In this document: positions 37,452 to 45,942 of the stretch, piece by piece
Numbering within the stretch: position 1 is the stretch's first letter
How the letters are laid out: each line of letters opens with the position of its first letter
Origin: Acidimicrobiales bacterium
GTDB lineage: Bacteria > Actinomycetota > Acidimicrobiia > Acidimicrobiales > Iamiaceae
Assembly (NCBI GenBank): GCA_030448105.1
Contig: JAUJNP010000006.1
Span: forward strand, 119,952-183,951
Direction of reading: 5' to 3'
Length of the DNA stretch: 64,000 nucleotides
Position numbers and translations under genes: made by a program
The notes under the pieces: generated by a model
Databases searched by the model: none
What the model was told of the DNA's origin: nothing
The model's input: only the letters and a program-made list of their open reading frames with translations

Positions 37452-38549
37452 ATGATCGAGCCCACCGCCGTCGTCAAGGAACGCCTCGACCAGCTGCTCG
37501 ACGAGGTCGACCCCCGGGCCACCAGCCTCGAAGAGCTGCGTGGCCGCCAGTACGACCTGGGGTTGGCGTGGGTCCACTTCCCGGAGGGCCGGGGCGGGCT
37601 CGGCCTGCCGCCCGACGTGCAGCGGGTGGTCGACGACCGCCTCCGCCAGGCGGGCGCCGGAGCCATCGGGTCGCGCCACTTCTTCGGGCTCACCATGGCC
37701 GGGCCCACCGTCGTCACCCACGGCAGCGAGGAGCTGGTCGCCCGGTTGCTGCGGCGCATGTTCACCGGCGAGGACGCCTGGTGCCAGCTCTTCAGCGAGC
37801 CCGGCGCCGGCTCGGACCTGGCTGGCCTGTCCTGCCGGGCCGTGCGCGACGGCGACGAGTGGGTGGTCACCGGCCAGAAGGTGTGGACGACCCTGGCCCA
37901 CATCGCCGACCGGGGCATGCTCGTGGCCCGCACCGATCTCGACGCCCGCAAGCACAAGGGCCTCACCTACTTCGCCCTCGACATGCACGCCCCCGGCGTG
38001 GAGGTGCGCCCGCTCCGCCAGATGACCGGCGAGGCCGAGTTCAACGAGGTGTACCTCACCGAGGTGCGGGTGCCCGACGCCGACCGCGTCGGCGACGTGG
38101 GCGAGGGCTGGCGGGTGTCGATGACCACCCTGTCCAACGAGCGCACCACCATCGGCGGGGGCGGCGGCATGCCGACCCGCGGCTCGGGAGCAATCGCCGA
38201 GGCGGTGCGCATCTGGCACGAGGAGGTCGCCGACCACCAGCCCGCCCTGCGCGAACGCCTCATGCGCACGTGGATCGATGCCGAGGTGCTGCGGCTCACC
38301 AACGTGCGGGCGTCCCAGAACCGCAAGGCCGGCAACCCGGGCCCCGAGGGCTCCATCGCCAAGCTGATGTTCGCCGAGGTCAACATGGACATCTACGAGC
38401 TGTGCGTGGACCTGCTCGGGCCCGTCGCCGAGCACGGAAACGACAACACCATGCTCCTGCCCGACCAGCACTGCGCGGCTACAACGGGCGGGCGGCCCCC
38501 AACCGCCAGGCCGCCAACCCGGGCCCCGTGGGAGCCATCGCCACGCTGA
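37452..38549 (+). CDS. Acyl-CoA dehydrogenase, C-terminally truncated (chimeric locus)
   Basis: FAD enzyme of fatty-acid or steroid side-chain oxidation. Residues 1 to about 335 are normal: [81 protein letters not shown]. After NDNTMLLPDQHCA the product departs from the family and stops, lacking the conserved C-terminal IEGGTSEIQRNIIGERVLGLP. That missing end is found just downstream in another frame, preceded by a second version of the NPGP...FAEV block. So this gene has lost its own C-terminus. Confidence 0.85.
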   Translation: MIEPTAVVKERLDQLLDEVDPRATSLEELRGRQYDLGLAWVHFPEGRGGLGLPPDVQRVVDDRLRQAGAGAIGSRHFFGLTMAGPTVVTHGSEELVARLLRRMFTGEDAWCQLFSEPGAGSDLAGLSCRAVRDGDEWVVTGQKVWTTLAHIADRGMLVARTDLDARKHKGLTYFALDMHAPGVEVRPLRQMTGEAEFNEVYLTEVRVPDADRVGDVGEGWRVSMTTLSNERTTIGGGGGMPTRGSGAIAEAVRIWHEEVADHQPALRERLMRTWIDAEVLRLTNVRASQNRKAGNPGPEGSIAKLMFAEVNMDIYELCVDLLGPVAEHGNDNTMLLPDQHCAATTGGRPPTARPPTRAPWEPSPR

Positions 38550-38830
38550 GGTTCGCCGAGGTCACCCTGGACATCTACGCGCTGGGCGTGGACCTGCTCG
38601 GGCCCGGCGCCATGGTGGGTGACGACTACACCATGCGCCGGGCCGAGCAGCTCGGGCTGGTGGGCGCGCCCGGAACGTCGCGCAAGATGTTCCTGCGGGC
38701 CCGGGCCAACTCCATCGAAGGCGGCACCTCGGAGATCCAGCGCAACATCATCGGCGAGCGGGTGCTCGGCCTCCCCGGCGAGCCCCGCACCGACAAGGAC
38801 CTGCCCTGGAAGGACGTCCCCCGCAGCTAG
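38471..38830 (+). pseudogene. C-terminal fragment of a second acyl-CoA dehydrogenase
   Basis: In frame 2, a fragment of about 119 residues reads RGYNGRAAPNRQAANPGPVG, then AIATLRFAEVTLDIYALGVD and ending SIEGGTSEIQRNIIGERVLGLPG. Its first 35 residues match the last normal stretch of the preceding gene (NRKAGNPGPEGSIAKLMFAEVNMDIYELCVDLLGP) with clear differences, so it comes from a paralogue, not a simple duplication. The likely history is loss of the DNA between two tandem acyl-CoA dehydrogenase genes, or a misassembly that joined them. Confidence 0.8.
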
Positions 38831-38849
38831 CCAGCGCACCCCGCACGCC

Positions 38850-39353
38850 GTGGCCACCGAGATCGAGCGCAAGTTCCTGGTAGCCGGGACGCCCGACCTG
38901 GCCGAGGTGGCGGCGGCCTCCGGAGGAGTCGACACCGCCGACCTGGAGCAGCGCTACCTCGACGCGCCCCCCGGGGTGGAGCGCCGGGTGCGGCGCCAAC
39001 GCTCGGCCGCCGGAGAGCGCCACGTGCAGACCGAGAAGCGACCGGTGCCGGGCACGAACCGCGAGCGGGAGGAGTCAGAGCGCGACATGACCGCCGCCGA
39101 GTACGCCGTCGCCGCCCGGTCGACGCAGGGCGCGGTGATCCGCAAGCGGCGGCACCGCTTCACCTGGGACGGCCAGCGCTTCGAGCTCGATCAGTTCCTC
39201 GAACCGGTCGAGGCGTGGTTGCTGGAGATCGAGCTGGTCGGCGTGGACGACGAGGTGCGGCTGCCGCCCTTCCTGGCCGTGGAGCGCGAGGTCACCGACG
39301 ATCCGGCGTGGCGGAACGCGGCGATCGCCCGCCGGGCAGCACCTCCGAGCTGA
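38850..39353 (+). CDS. CYTH-domain protein (adenylate cyclase class IV / thiamine triphosphatase-like)
   Basis: Triphosphate tunnel metalloenzyme of 167 residues. The N-terminal EIERKFLV is the ExExK signature; acidic and basic strands follow (RRVRRQRSAAGERHVQTEKRP, REREESERDM, IRKRRHRFTWDGQRFELDQFLEP, WLLEIELVG). Bacterial CYTH proteins hydrolyse inorganic or organic triphosphates; the substrate is unknown. GTG 38850 opens VATEIERK. Its 3' end overlaps the 3' end of the opposing oxygenase gene by 62 bases. Confidence 0.88.
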   Translation: MATEIERKFLVAGTPDLAEVAAASGGVDTADLEQRYLDAPPGVERRVRRQRSAAGERHVQTEKRPVPGTNREREESERDMTAAEYAVAARSTQGAVIRKRRHRFTWDGQRFELDQFLEPVEAWLLEIELVGVDDEVRLPPFLAVEREVTDDPAWRNAAIARRAAPPS

Positions 39354-40326
39354 GCCCGGGGAACACCTTGGCCACCTTGCCCAGCAGATAATCGCCGTAG
39401 GTGCCCTCGAAGGCGTGAACGTCGGCGCCGTCCCAGCGGTCGCCGGTGGCGGGGGCGGCCTCCATGCCCGGCACGGGCCGCACGTTGGCATCCCAGGCGG
39501 GGTCGAAGAAGAAGGGGAACGACAGCCGGGTGGTGCCGCTGGTGTTGCGCACGCGGTGAGGGGTGGACCGGTAGCGGCCGGCAGTCATGCGCTCGAGCAT
39601 GTCGCCGAGGTTGCACACGAAGGAGTCGGGGACCGGCGGTGCCGCCAACCATCCCTGCGGCGTGCGCACCTCCAGGCCCGGGGTGCCGTCGTGGCCCAGG
39701 ATGGTGAGCAACCCGTAGTCGGTGTGCTCGCCCACCCCCCAACCTTCGGCGCCGGGGGGCTCGGGCGGGTACGAGAAGATGCGGAACAGCACGAGCGGGT
39801 CGGCGGTGAGGTGGTGGCGGAACCAATCAGCGTCGAGCCCGAGCCCCCTCGCCAAGCCCGCCACCAGGGTGTGGCCGAGGGCACCGACGGCGTCGAGGTA
39901 GGCCAGCACCGCGTCACGCAGGCCGGCCGGCCGGGCCGGGAAGAGGTTGGCCCCGTGCAGCGGTGTGCCGGCCCGCACGCGGGGGTCGTCGGGCCCGAGC
40001 TCGGCGCCGAAGTAAATCCCCTCCTTGCGGTCGGGCACCCCGGCGGTCAGCTCGTGGCCCACCGGGAACCAACCCCGCCAGGCCCGGCCGCCCCGGTCCA
40101 TCGAGATGGCCGCCTTCTCGGCATCTTCGAGGGCGAAGAACTCCCGGGCGTGGGCCTCGAGCCGCTGCCGGAGGCCGGGGTCGACGCCGTGGCCGACGAC
40201 CACGAAGAAGCCGAGGTCCCGGCAGGCGGTGTCGATGGCGCGTGCCACGGCTTCGACCGTGCCGGCCTCGCCCCCGGCGACGAGCGGTGAGACGTCGATG
40301 ATCGGGAGCCCACCGGGGTGATCCAC
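39292..40326 (-). CDS. 2-oxoglutarate/Fe(II)-dependent oxygenase (isopenicillin N synthase family)
   Basis: Non-heme iron oxygenase of 344 residues. N-terminal DIOX_N: LPIIDVSPLVAGGE, TACRDLGFFVVVGHGVD. Iron ligands are in VGEHTDYGLLTIL (His and Asp) and STPHRVRNTSG (second His), and the 2OG-binding Arg is in TTRLSFPFFFDP. It resembles flavanone hydroxylase/gibberellin oxidase-type proteins that are common but uncharacterised in actinobacteria. No pathway context. The last 20 codons overlap the CYTH gene on the other strand. Confidence 0.88.
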   Translation of the reverse strand: MDHPGGLPIIDVSPLVAGGEAGTVEAVARAIDTACRDLGFFVVVGHGVDPGLRQRLEAHAREFFALEDAEKAAISMDRGGRAWRGWFPVGHELTAGVPDRKEGIYFGAELGPDDPRVRAGTPLHGANLFPARPAGLRDAVLAYLDAVGALGHTLVAGLARGLGLDADWFRHHLTADPLVLFRIFSYPPEPPGAEGWGVGEHTDYGLLTILGHDGTPGLEVRTPQGWLAAPPVPDSFVCNLGDMLERMTAGRYRSTPHRVRNTSGTTRLSFPFFFDPAWDANVRPVPGMEAAPATGDRWDGADVHAFEGTYGDYLLGKVAKVFPGLSSEVLPGGRSPRSATPDRR

Positions 40327-40369
40327 CGGTCCGGTCTACCAGCGGGGCGGCGAACTACGTTGCTGGCTC

Positions 40370-40960
40370 GTGGACCCTGCCGGCGAACCTCGCTGCATCG
40401 CCCTGGTCGACGGCGGGATGATCAGCGGGTGGCGGCGGGCCAAGCCGGCGCTGGCCCAGCTCGACCGGGCTCTCGCCCACCTGCGGGCGGCCCACCCCGG
40501 CACCCTGGTGGCGGTCGTCGCCGACCCCGCCCTCAAGCACTCACTCGGCGCCGCCGACCGCGACCGGCTGGAGGCCGACATCGCCGCCGGCGCGGTGGTG
40601 CTGGCCCCGGCGGGCACCCTGGGAGGGTTCGGCGGCTTCGTGGGCAAGGTGGTGGAGCGGGCTGCCGCCGCCGGGTTGCGCCCGGTGGTGATCACCGACC
40701 AGTCGGTGCCGGGCGCGACCCTCGGTCGAGCGCGCCTCGACGGTGACCGCTGGGAGTTCGACCTCGACGGCAACGGCGCCCCGGCGAGCGGCCGGCCCCG
40801 GCCGGCCAAGCCCCCGGGGTCACCCCCGGCGCACAGGGTCCTGCTCGACGCGCTGGCCGCCGAGCTGGCGAGCCAGGACCCCGACGGCAGCTCCGCCCGC
40901 CGCATCGACGACCCGGCTCGGGCGGCGGCCGACGCCGTCGCCGGCCTCCTCGCCGTCTGA
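40370..40960 (+). CDS. NYN/Zc3h12a-like putative ribonuclease
   Basis: About 196 residues. The N-terminal half resembles the PIN-like NYN fold: CIALVDGGMISG (first acidic strand), ALAHLRAAHPGTLVAVVADPALKH, RDRLEADIAAGAVVLAPAGT and PVVITDQSV. Asp in VDGG, the DPALKH region and the TDQSV aspartate would form the metal site. The C-terminal 70 residues are Pro/Ala-rich. The assignment is tentative; I see the pattern but no diagnostic motif. GTG 40370 follows the divergent oxygenase start by 43 bases. Confidence 0.5.
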   Translation: MDPAGEPRCIALVDGGMISGWRRAKPALAQLDRALAHLRAAHPGTLVAVVADPALKHSLGAADRDRLEADIAAGAVVLAPAGTLGGFGGFVGKVVERAAAAGLRPVVITDQSVPGATLGRARLDGDRWEFDLDGNGAPASGRPRPAKPPGSPPAHRVLLDALAAELASQDPDGSSARRIDDPARAAADAVAGLLAV

Positions 40961-40969
40961 CCTACCCGT

Positions 40970-41021
40970 CTGACGGGCCAGGCTGACGGGCCAGGCTGAC
41001 GGGCCAGGCTGACGGGCCAGC
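40970..41021 (+). repeat. 13-bp tandem repeat, four copies
   Basis: CTGACGGGCCAGG occurs four times head to tail, the last copy ending in C rather than G. It lies between the stop of the NYN-like gene and the stop of the opposing acyl-CoA synthetase gene. Being 13 bases long it is not coding. It may be a minisatellite-type spacer or act in transcription termination between the converging genes. Confidence 0.9.
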
Positions 41022-41022
41022 G

Positions 41023-42690
41023 TCAGCCGGCCGCTTCGCGCAGCTCGCGCTTGAGGATCTTGCCCGCCGGGTTGCGGGGGAGCGGGGCATCGAGGACGAG
41101 GACCCGGCTGGGGACCTTGTACGACGCCAGCCGGGCGCGCACGTGGTCCTGCACCTCCTCGGCGCTGACGGTGCGACCCGCCTTGGGGAACACGGCAGCC
41201 GCCACCTCCTCGCCCAGCCGCTCGTGGGGGACACCGAACACGGCCGCCTCGTGCACGCCGGGCAGCTCGTAGATCGCCGCCTCCACCTCCGAGCAGTAGA
41301 CGTTCTCGCCGGCCCGCAACACCATGTCCTTGGCCCGGTCCTCGACGTAGACGAACCCCTCCTCGTCGATCCGGCCGATGTCGCCCGAGCGCAACCAGCC
41401 GTCGACGATGGTCTCGCCGGTCGCCTCCGGCTGCTTCCAGTAACCCCGGATCAGGTGGGGCCCGGCGAACCAGATCTCGCCCCGCTCCCCGGTGGGCAGC
41501 GGCCGGCCGTCGGGGTCGCGCACCTCGATCTGCAGGATGGGCGTGGCCCGGCCGGTGCTGGTGGGATGGGTCAGGTAGTCGGTGCCGGAGTTCTGCGGCC
41601 CGTAGGCGTTGGTCTCGGTCATCCCGTACCCGATGCCCGGCCGGGCCTGGGCGAAGCTCGAAGCCACTCGGCGCACGAGCTCGGGCGGCGCCGGCGCCCC
41701 GCCGCCCCCCACGCTGACCAGGCTGGAGGTGTCGAAGTCGGCGAAGCGCGGTGACTCCAGCAGGTCCCAGCTCTGGGTGGGCACGCCCACGAAGTTGGTG
41801 ACCCGTTCGCGTTCGATCAGCTCGAGGGCCCGCTCGGGGTCCCACTTGTACATGATCACCAGCTTCAGTCCGCCGGCGAAGCACGACAGCATCACCGGCA
41901 CGCAGCCGGTCACGTGGAAGAGGGGCACGATGAGGATGAACACCGGAACGGTGCTGGTGGCGGGCTGCTCCTCGGGCCGGCGCAGGCGCTCGACGGCGGT
42001 GCGGCACGCGAACCCGAGAAGGGACTGGATGACGGCCCGGTGGGTCGACACCGCCCCCTTGGGCCGGCCGGTGGTGCCCGAGGTGTAGAGGATGGTGGCG
42101 TCGTCGTGGGGGGCGATGGCCACCTCCGGCAGCGGTGTCCCCGGCACCACCACGTCGTCCCAGCGGTCGACGCCGACAGGAGGGGCCCCGTCGCCGCGCA
42201 CGGCCAAGGTCCTCACCCCGAGGCGCTCGCAGGCCGGCCGGGAACCTTCCACCCGTTCCTGGTCGGCGATGAGCACGGTGGCGCCGCAATCCTCCAGGGC
42301 GTACTCGAGCTCGGCGGCGCTCCACCAGGCGTTGAACGACACCGACACCGCGCCCACCGAGGTGATGGCGGCGAAGCTGACCACCCACTCGGGGTAGTTC
42401 CGCATGGCGATGGCGACGCGGTCGCCCGGCCCGACCCCGTAGCGCTCGACCAGGGCCGCGCCCAGGCCGTCCACCGCGGCCATCACGTCGGCGAAGCTCC
42501 ACACCTCGTCCTCGTAGACGAGGAAGGGGGCGTCGCCCCGCTGGCGAGCGGGGGCGAAGAGGTCACGCAGGCTCGTCGGTGCCTGCGCGTACACGGTGGT
42601 GGTGATCCCCGCCACCGTGACCTCGGTGGTCTCGAAGCGCTCGCCCGGGGCGGTGACCCGGGCGACGGCCTCCTCGTAGCTCATCGTCAT
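41023..42690 (-). CDS. Acyl-CoA synthetase (AMP-binding family, FadD-like)
   Basis: ANL-superfamily ligase of 555 residues that makes acyl-CoA from a carboxylic acid, ATP and CoA. The AMP-binding motif is ILYTSGTTGRPKGA, with GYGMTETNAYGPQNSG, WLRSGDIGRIDEEGFVYVEDRAKD and the catalytic lysine near the end in RNPAGKILKREL. It is followed upstream (same strand) by an acyl-CoA dehydrogenase gene after 11 bases, so the two form a beta-oxidation-type pair. The acid used is unknown. Confidence 0.92.
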   Translation of the reverse strand: MTMSYEEAVARVTAPGERFETTEVTVAGITTTVYAQAPTSLRDLFAPARQRGDAPFLVYEDEVWSFADVMAAVDGLGAALVERYGVGPGDRVAIAMRNYPEWVVSFAAITSVGAVSVSFNAWWSAAELEYALEDCGATVLIADQERVEGSRPACERLGVRTLAVRGDGAPPVGVDRWDDVVVPGTPLPEVAIAPHDDATILYTSGTTGRPKGAVSTHRAVIQSLLGFACRTAVERLRRPEEQPATSTVPVFILIVPLFHVTGCVPVMLSCFAGGLKLVIMYKWDPERALELIERERVTNFVGVPTQSWDLLESPRFADFDTSSLVSVGGGGAPAPPELVRRVASSFAQARPGIGYGMTETNAYGPQNSGTDYLTHPTSTGRATPILQIEVRDPDGRPLPTGERGEIWFAGPHLIRGYWKQPEATGETIVDGWLRSGDIGRIDEEGFVYVEDRAKDMVLRAGENVYCSEVEAAIYELPGVHEAAVFGVPHERLGEEVAAAVFPKAGRTVSAEEVQDHVRARLASYKVPSRVLVLDAPLPRNPAGKILKRELREAAG

Positions 42691-42701
42691 CCGGACAGCA
42701 C

Positions 42702-43838
42702 TCAGCCGTTCTTGGGTAGGTCGCGGAACGGCGTGGTGCGCTCGTGGCCCGGCTCCTTGGGCAGGCCCAGCACCCGCTCGCCGATGATGTTGTGCTGTAC
42801 CTCGTCGGTGCCGCCGTAGATGGCCGGGGCCGGGGAGAAGAGGCTCATCTCGGTGACCATCCCGGCGAAGGGGTTGCCGGTGGCGGCGTCGAGCGCGGCC
42901 CGCTGGCCGCCGTCGTAGGCGTGGAGCGTGCCGTAGGGCCCGAGGATGCGCAGGCCGAGGTCGCGGGCCAGGCGCACGATGGCGCTCATGGACAGCTTGG
43001 CGATGTTGCCCACGGCCGGCAGATCCTGGCCCGCCGCCGCCAGGGCCTTCTGGCGCAGGTTCGTGTACCGGGCGATCTCGTTGGCGGTGTGGAGGCGGAT
43101 GAGGTCCTGGCGCACCGAGGGGTCGGCGATGGCGCCGTTGCCCCTGGCCAGCTGCACCAGCAGCTTCTCGGCGGCGGAGAACATGCTCCCCGGGCTACCG
43201 GCCCGCCCCCCGCCGCCCGACACGAAGTCGCCGGCCCGGCGCTCCAGGTCCCCGGCCACGGTGCCGGGCGTGGCCGGCGACGCCGCCGCCGTGCCGCCCC
43301 CCGCTCCCAGGCCCGCCCGCTCGTAGGCGAGGGTAGTGTTGGCCACCGCCCAGCCGTCGTTGCGGCCGCCGAGGAGGGCGTCGTCGGCCACCCGGGCGTC
43401 GGTGAGGAACCACCCACTCATCGCCGTCGGCCACCGCCCGGCACTGCAGGCCGGCCAGGTCCGATCCCGCGCCGGGCTCGCTGAAGAGCTGGCACCACGC
43501 CTTCTGGCCGGTGACGATGTCGCGGAGGTAGCGCCGCTTCTGGTCGTCGGTGCCGTGGGTGACGATGGTGGGGCCGGCCAGCAGGAGCCCCAGCCCGCCG
43601 GGGGGCCGAGGGCGCCGGCGGCGGAGATGGCCCGCTGCACCCGCACGCCTTCCTCCCGGGAGAGGCCGTGCCCGTGCTTGTCGGTGGGCCAGGTGGGGGC
43701 CGACCACCCCGCGTCGGCCATGTGCTCCCACCATTCCCCGACGGTGAGGTCGGGGTCCCAGCGCCGCTCGAGGAAGGCGGTGACCTCGGCGGTCACATCT
43801 TCGCTGGGTGCCTGCGTTCGCTGAGCGGTGTCGGCCAT
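42702..43838 (-). pseudogene. Acyl-CoA dehydrogenase with frameshifts and an internal deletion
   Basis: Starts ATG 43838 ([20 protein letters not shown]) and reads [25 protein letters not shown] normally. Near 43600 one C seems missing from a C-run, shifting into the frame that reads [19 protein letters not shown] and [20 protein letters not shown]. Near 43415, after DGDEWVV, about 60-70 residues expected in this family (GQKVWTS to FNEVFF) are absent, and the text resumes in the first frame at [20 protein letters not shown], continuing to the normal C-terminus IYGGTDEVQHNIIGERVLGLP. The loss of the substrate-binding middle part would inactivate it; misassembly is the alternative. Confidence 0.85.
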
Positions 43839-43890
43839 GGCGGTCCCCTCGGTGGCTCCGGTCCCTGCGTACCCCGCAGTCGACACCTCG

Positions 43891-43908
43891 CTTGACCGCG
43901 GGGTCAAG
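43891..43908. promoter_or_regulatory. Palindromic operator-like site upstream of the acyl-CoA dehydrogenase
   Basis: CTTGACC-GCGG-GGTCAAG is a perfect 7+7 inverted repeat 53 bases before the ATG at 43838. It overlaps the predicted end of phoD. The TTGACC half may serve as a -35 on the minus strand. Similar palindromes are bound by TetR-type regulators of lipid catabolism; no regulator gene is adjacent. Confidence 0.5.
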
Positions 43909-45545
43909 TGACGGCCTTGACCCGGGCCCAGCCCCAGCGAGCGCTGAGCACCACCACCGCCACCACTAGCGCCCGGCCGACCAGGCGGCGGGCCCGGCGA
44001 GGGCGGCGCGCCACGCCGGCCGGGCGGCGGCGGGAGCGCCGCCGGCCCCCCGTCCGACGGCCCGGCGGGATCAGGAGGTGCCACCGCGGGGTGGTCCGCC
44101 CGGGTCAGCTGCGGGGGCAGCCCGGGCCCGACCTGCCACGCCGCCCCGAAGCGGCTGCGGGCTTCCGAGTCGTCGGGCTCCGCGAACCACCACTCGCCCA
44201 TGACCCGTTCGGGGGTGACGTCGACGACCAGGTAGCCGTAGCTCTCGATCTCGACCCAGCGCACGTGGTGGAAGTCGTCGAGCAGGCGCTGCACGAGCTT
44301 GCGTCCCACCGGCAACTGGCGGCCCATCGGGGTTGAGGACGCGCTGGGGCAGGTGAGCTCGACCGCCACCGGCCCCTCCTCGTCGCAGGGGCCCTCGAAC
44401 GCCCAGGCCGAGTGCACGTCGCCGGACAGGACCACCACGCCGCCGTCACGGCGACGCATGGCCCGGGCGAGGGCCTCACGCTCAGCCGGGTAGCCGTCCC
44501 ACTCGTCGGTGCACATGGCATGGCCGTCGACCACCATGTAGCCGGCGGGCAGAGCCCGGCCGAGCACACCGCGGCCCGTCACCGGCAGGCGCATCTCGCT
44601 CATGACGACCTGGCTGGCCAACAGCGTCCAGGGGCGGGTGCGGTCGGCCACCCGCTCGTGGGCCCAGGCCCGCTGCTCGTCGCCGAGCATCGACCGTGAC
44701 GGGTCGTGGAGGTCCTTGGCTCCCTCCGCGTCGGCGTGCTCGTCCCGGCCGGGGTAGCGGGTGTCGAGCACCACCAGCTCGGCCAGGTCACCGAGGGCGA
44801 TGGCCCGCCACTGGTGGGTGGGGTCCTCGGGCCGGGATGAGCGGACGGGCACCCACTCGCGACGGGCCAGGGCGGCGGCGGTGACCCGGTCCTGCCAGTC
44901 GCCCTGGGTCCGGGGGTCGTGGCCCTTCGCCCCACCGCGCCAGGCGTTGTCGGCCAGGTCGTGGTCGTCCCACACCGCGACCATGGGGTGGCGCTGGTGC
45001 AGGGCCCGCACGTCGGCGTCGGCGCGGATCTGCGCGTAGCGGGCCCGGTAGTCCTCCCGGGTGACGGTGGGATGAGGCGGGTCGTGGGCCCGGTCGCCGC
45101 CCGCGTCGTCCTCGTAGATGTAGTCGCCCATGTGGAGCACGAGGTCCACGTCGGCCTCGGCCAGCGCCCGGTAGACCCCGAGAGGTGCGGCGGCGTACTT
45201 CGCGCAGCACACCGTCGCCAAGCGGAACCGCTCGACGGGTCCGTCGGGCAGGGTGCGGGTGCGCCCCACCGGTGAGTGCGCCTCGCCGGCGCTGAAGCCG
45301 TAGTGGTACGTCGTCGCCGGCGCCAGGTCGCCTACGTCGACCGTGACCGAGCCCGACCCGTCCCCGTCGGGGGCCGCGCTGCCCGAGGCCACCTCGTCAG
45401 TGAGCTCGGGGTCGCGGGCGACGACCCACCGCAAGGGGGCGTCGCCCTCGGTGCGGGTCCAGAGGAGGACCGAGGTGGCGGTGGGCTCGAAGCTGGCCAC
45501 GCCGAACGGGAACGGATCTCGGTCGGGGCTGCGATGGTGGGGCAT
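43904..45545 (-). CDS. phoD: Alkaline phosphatase D-like (PhoD) metallophosphatase, frameshift near the end
   Basis: PhoD-like phosphodiesterase/phosphatase. From ATG 45545: an N-terminal fibronectin-like domain ([17 protein letters not shown]), then [30 protein letters not shown] and [16 protein letters not shown], the metal and active-site motifs, with VTCPSASS-like end of the catalytic domain. No signal peptide is seen. Without correction the frame runs straight into the next gene. If the C-run at about 44046-44051 has one base too many, the frame continues to [20 protein letters not shown], a C-terminal membrane helix, and stops at 43904. The corrected form is preferred because it separates the two genes. 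Confidence 0.82.
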
Positions 45546-45582
45546 GGCGTCGTTCCTACCCGGACGCTGCCAGACTTCGGGC

Positions 45583-45930
45583 ATGACAGCCGACGACGAC
45601 GGGCGCCGTCCATGGGGCACCTACACGGTGCTCGGCGAGGCGCCCGACCACAAGGTCAAGCGCCTCGAGGTGCAGCCGGGCAAACGCCTGAGCTACCAGC
45701 GCCACGCCCACCGAGCCGAGCACTGGTTCGTCGTGGCCGGCCGGGGGCGGGTCACCCTCGACGGGCGCGAGCTCGACGTGGCCCCCGGTGATGCCGTCGA
45801 CGTGCCCCTCGGCGCCCCCCACCGCATCGAGAGCACCGGCGACCAGCCGCTCGTCTTCGTGGAGGTGCAGCACGGCGAGTCCTTCGCCGAGGACGACATC
45901 GAGCGCCTCGAAGACGACTTCGGGCGCTAG
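45583..45930 (+). CDS. Cupin, mannose-6-phosphate isomerase type
   Basis: Single-domain cupin of 115 residues like the C-terminal domain of ManC/type II phosphomannose isomerase: RPWGTYTVLGEAPDHKVKRLEVQPGKRLSYQRHAHRAEHWFVVAGRGRVTLDG has the metal-binding H-x-H...E pattern, and GDQPLVFVEVQHGESFAEDDIERLEDDFGR is the family's C-terminus. ATG 45583 is 37 bases from the divergent phoD start. Metal-dependent isomerase activity is possible but single-domain forms are mostly untested. Confidence 0.85.
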   Translation: MTADDDGRRPWGTYTVLGEAPDHKVKRLEVQPGKRLSYQRHAHRAEHWFVVAGRGRVTLDGRELDVAPGDAVDVPLGAPHRIESTGDQPLVFVEVQHGESFAEDDIERLEDDFGR

Positions 45931-45942
45931 CCGGCCCGGGAG

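Noticed and set aside
42702-45545. A genuine PhoD-acyl-CoA dehydrogenase fusion protein
   Set aside because: The joining text is low-complexity, a palindromic promoter site lies in it, and one base change gives phoD a natural membrane-helix end and stop.
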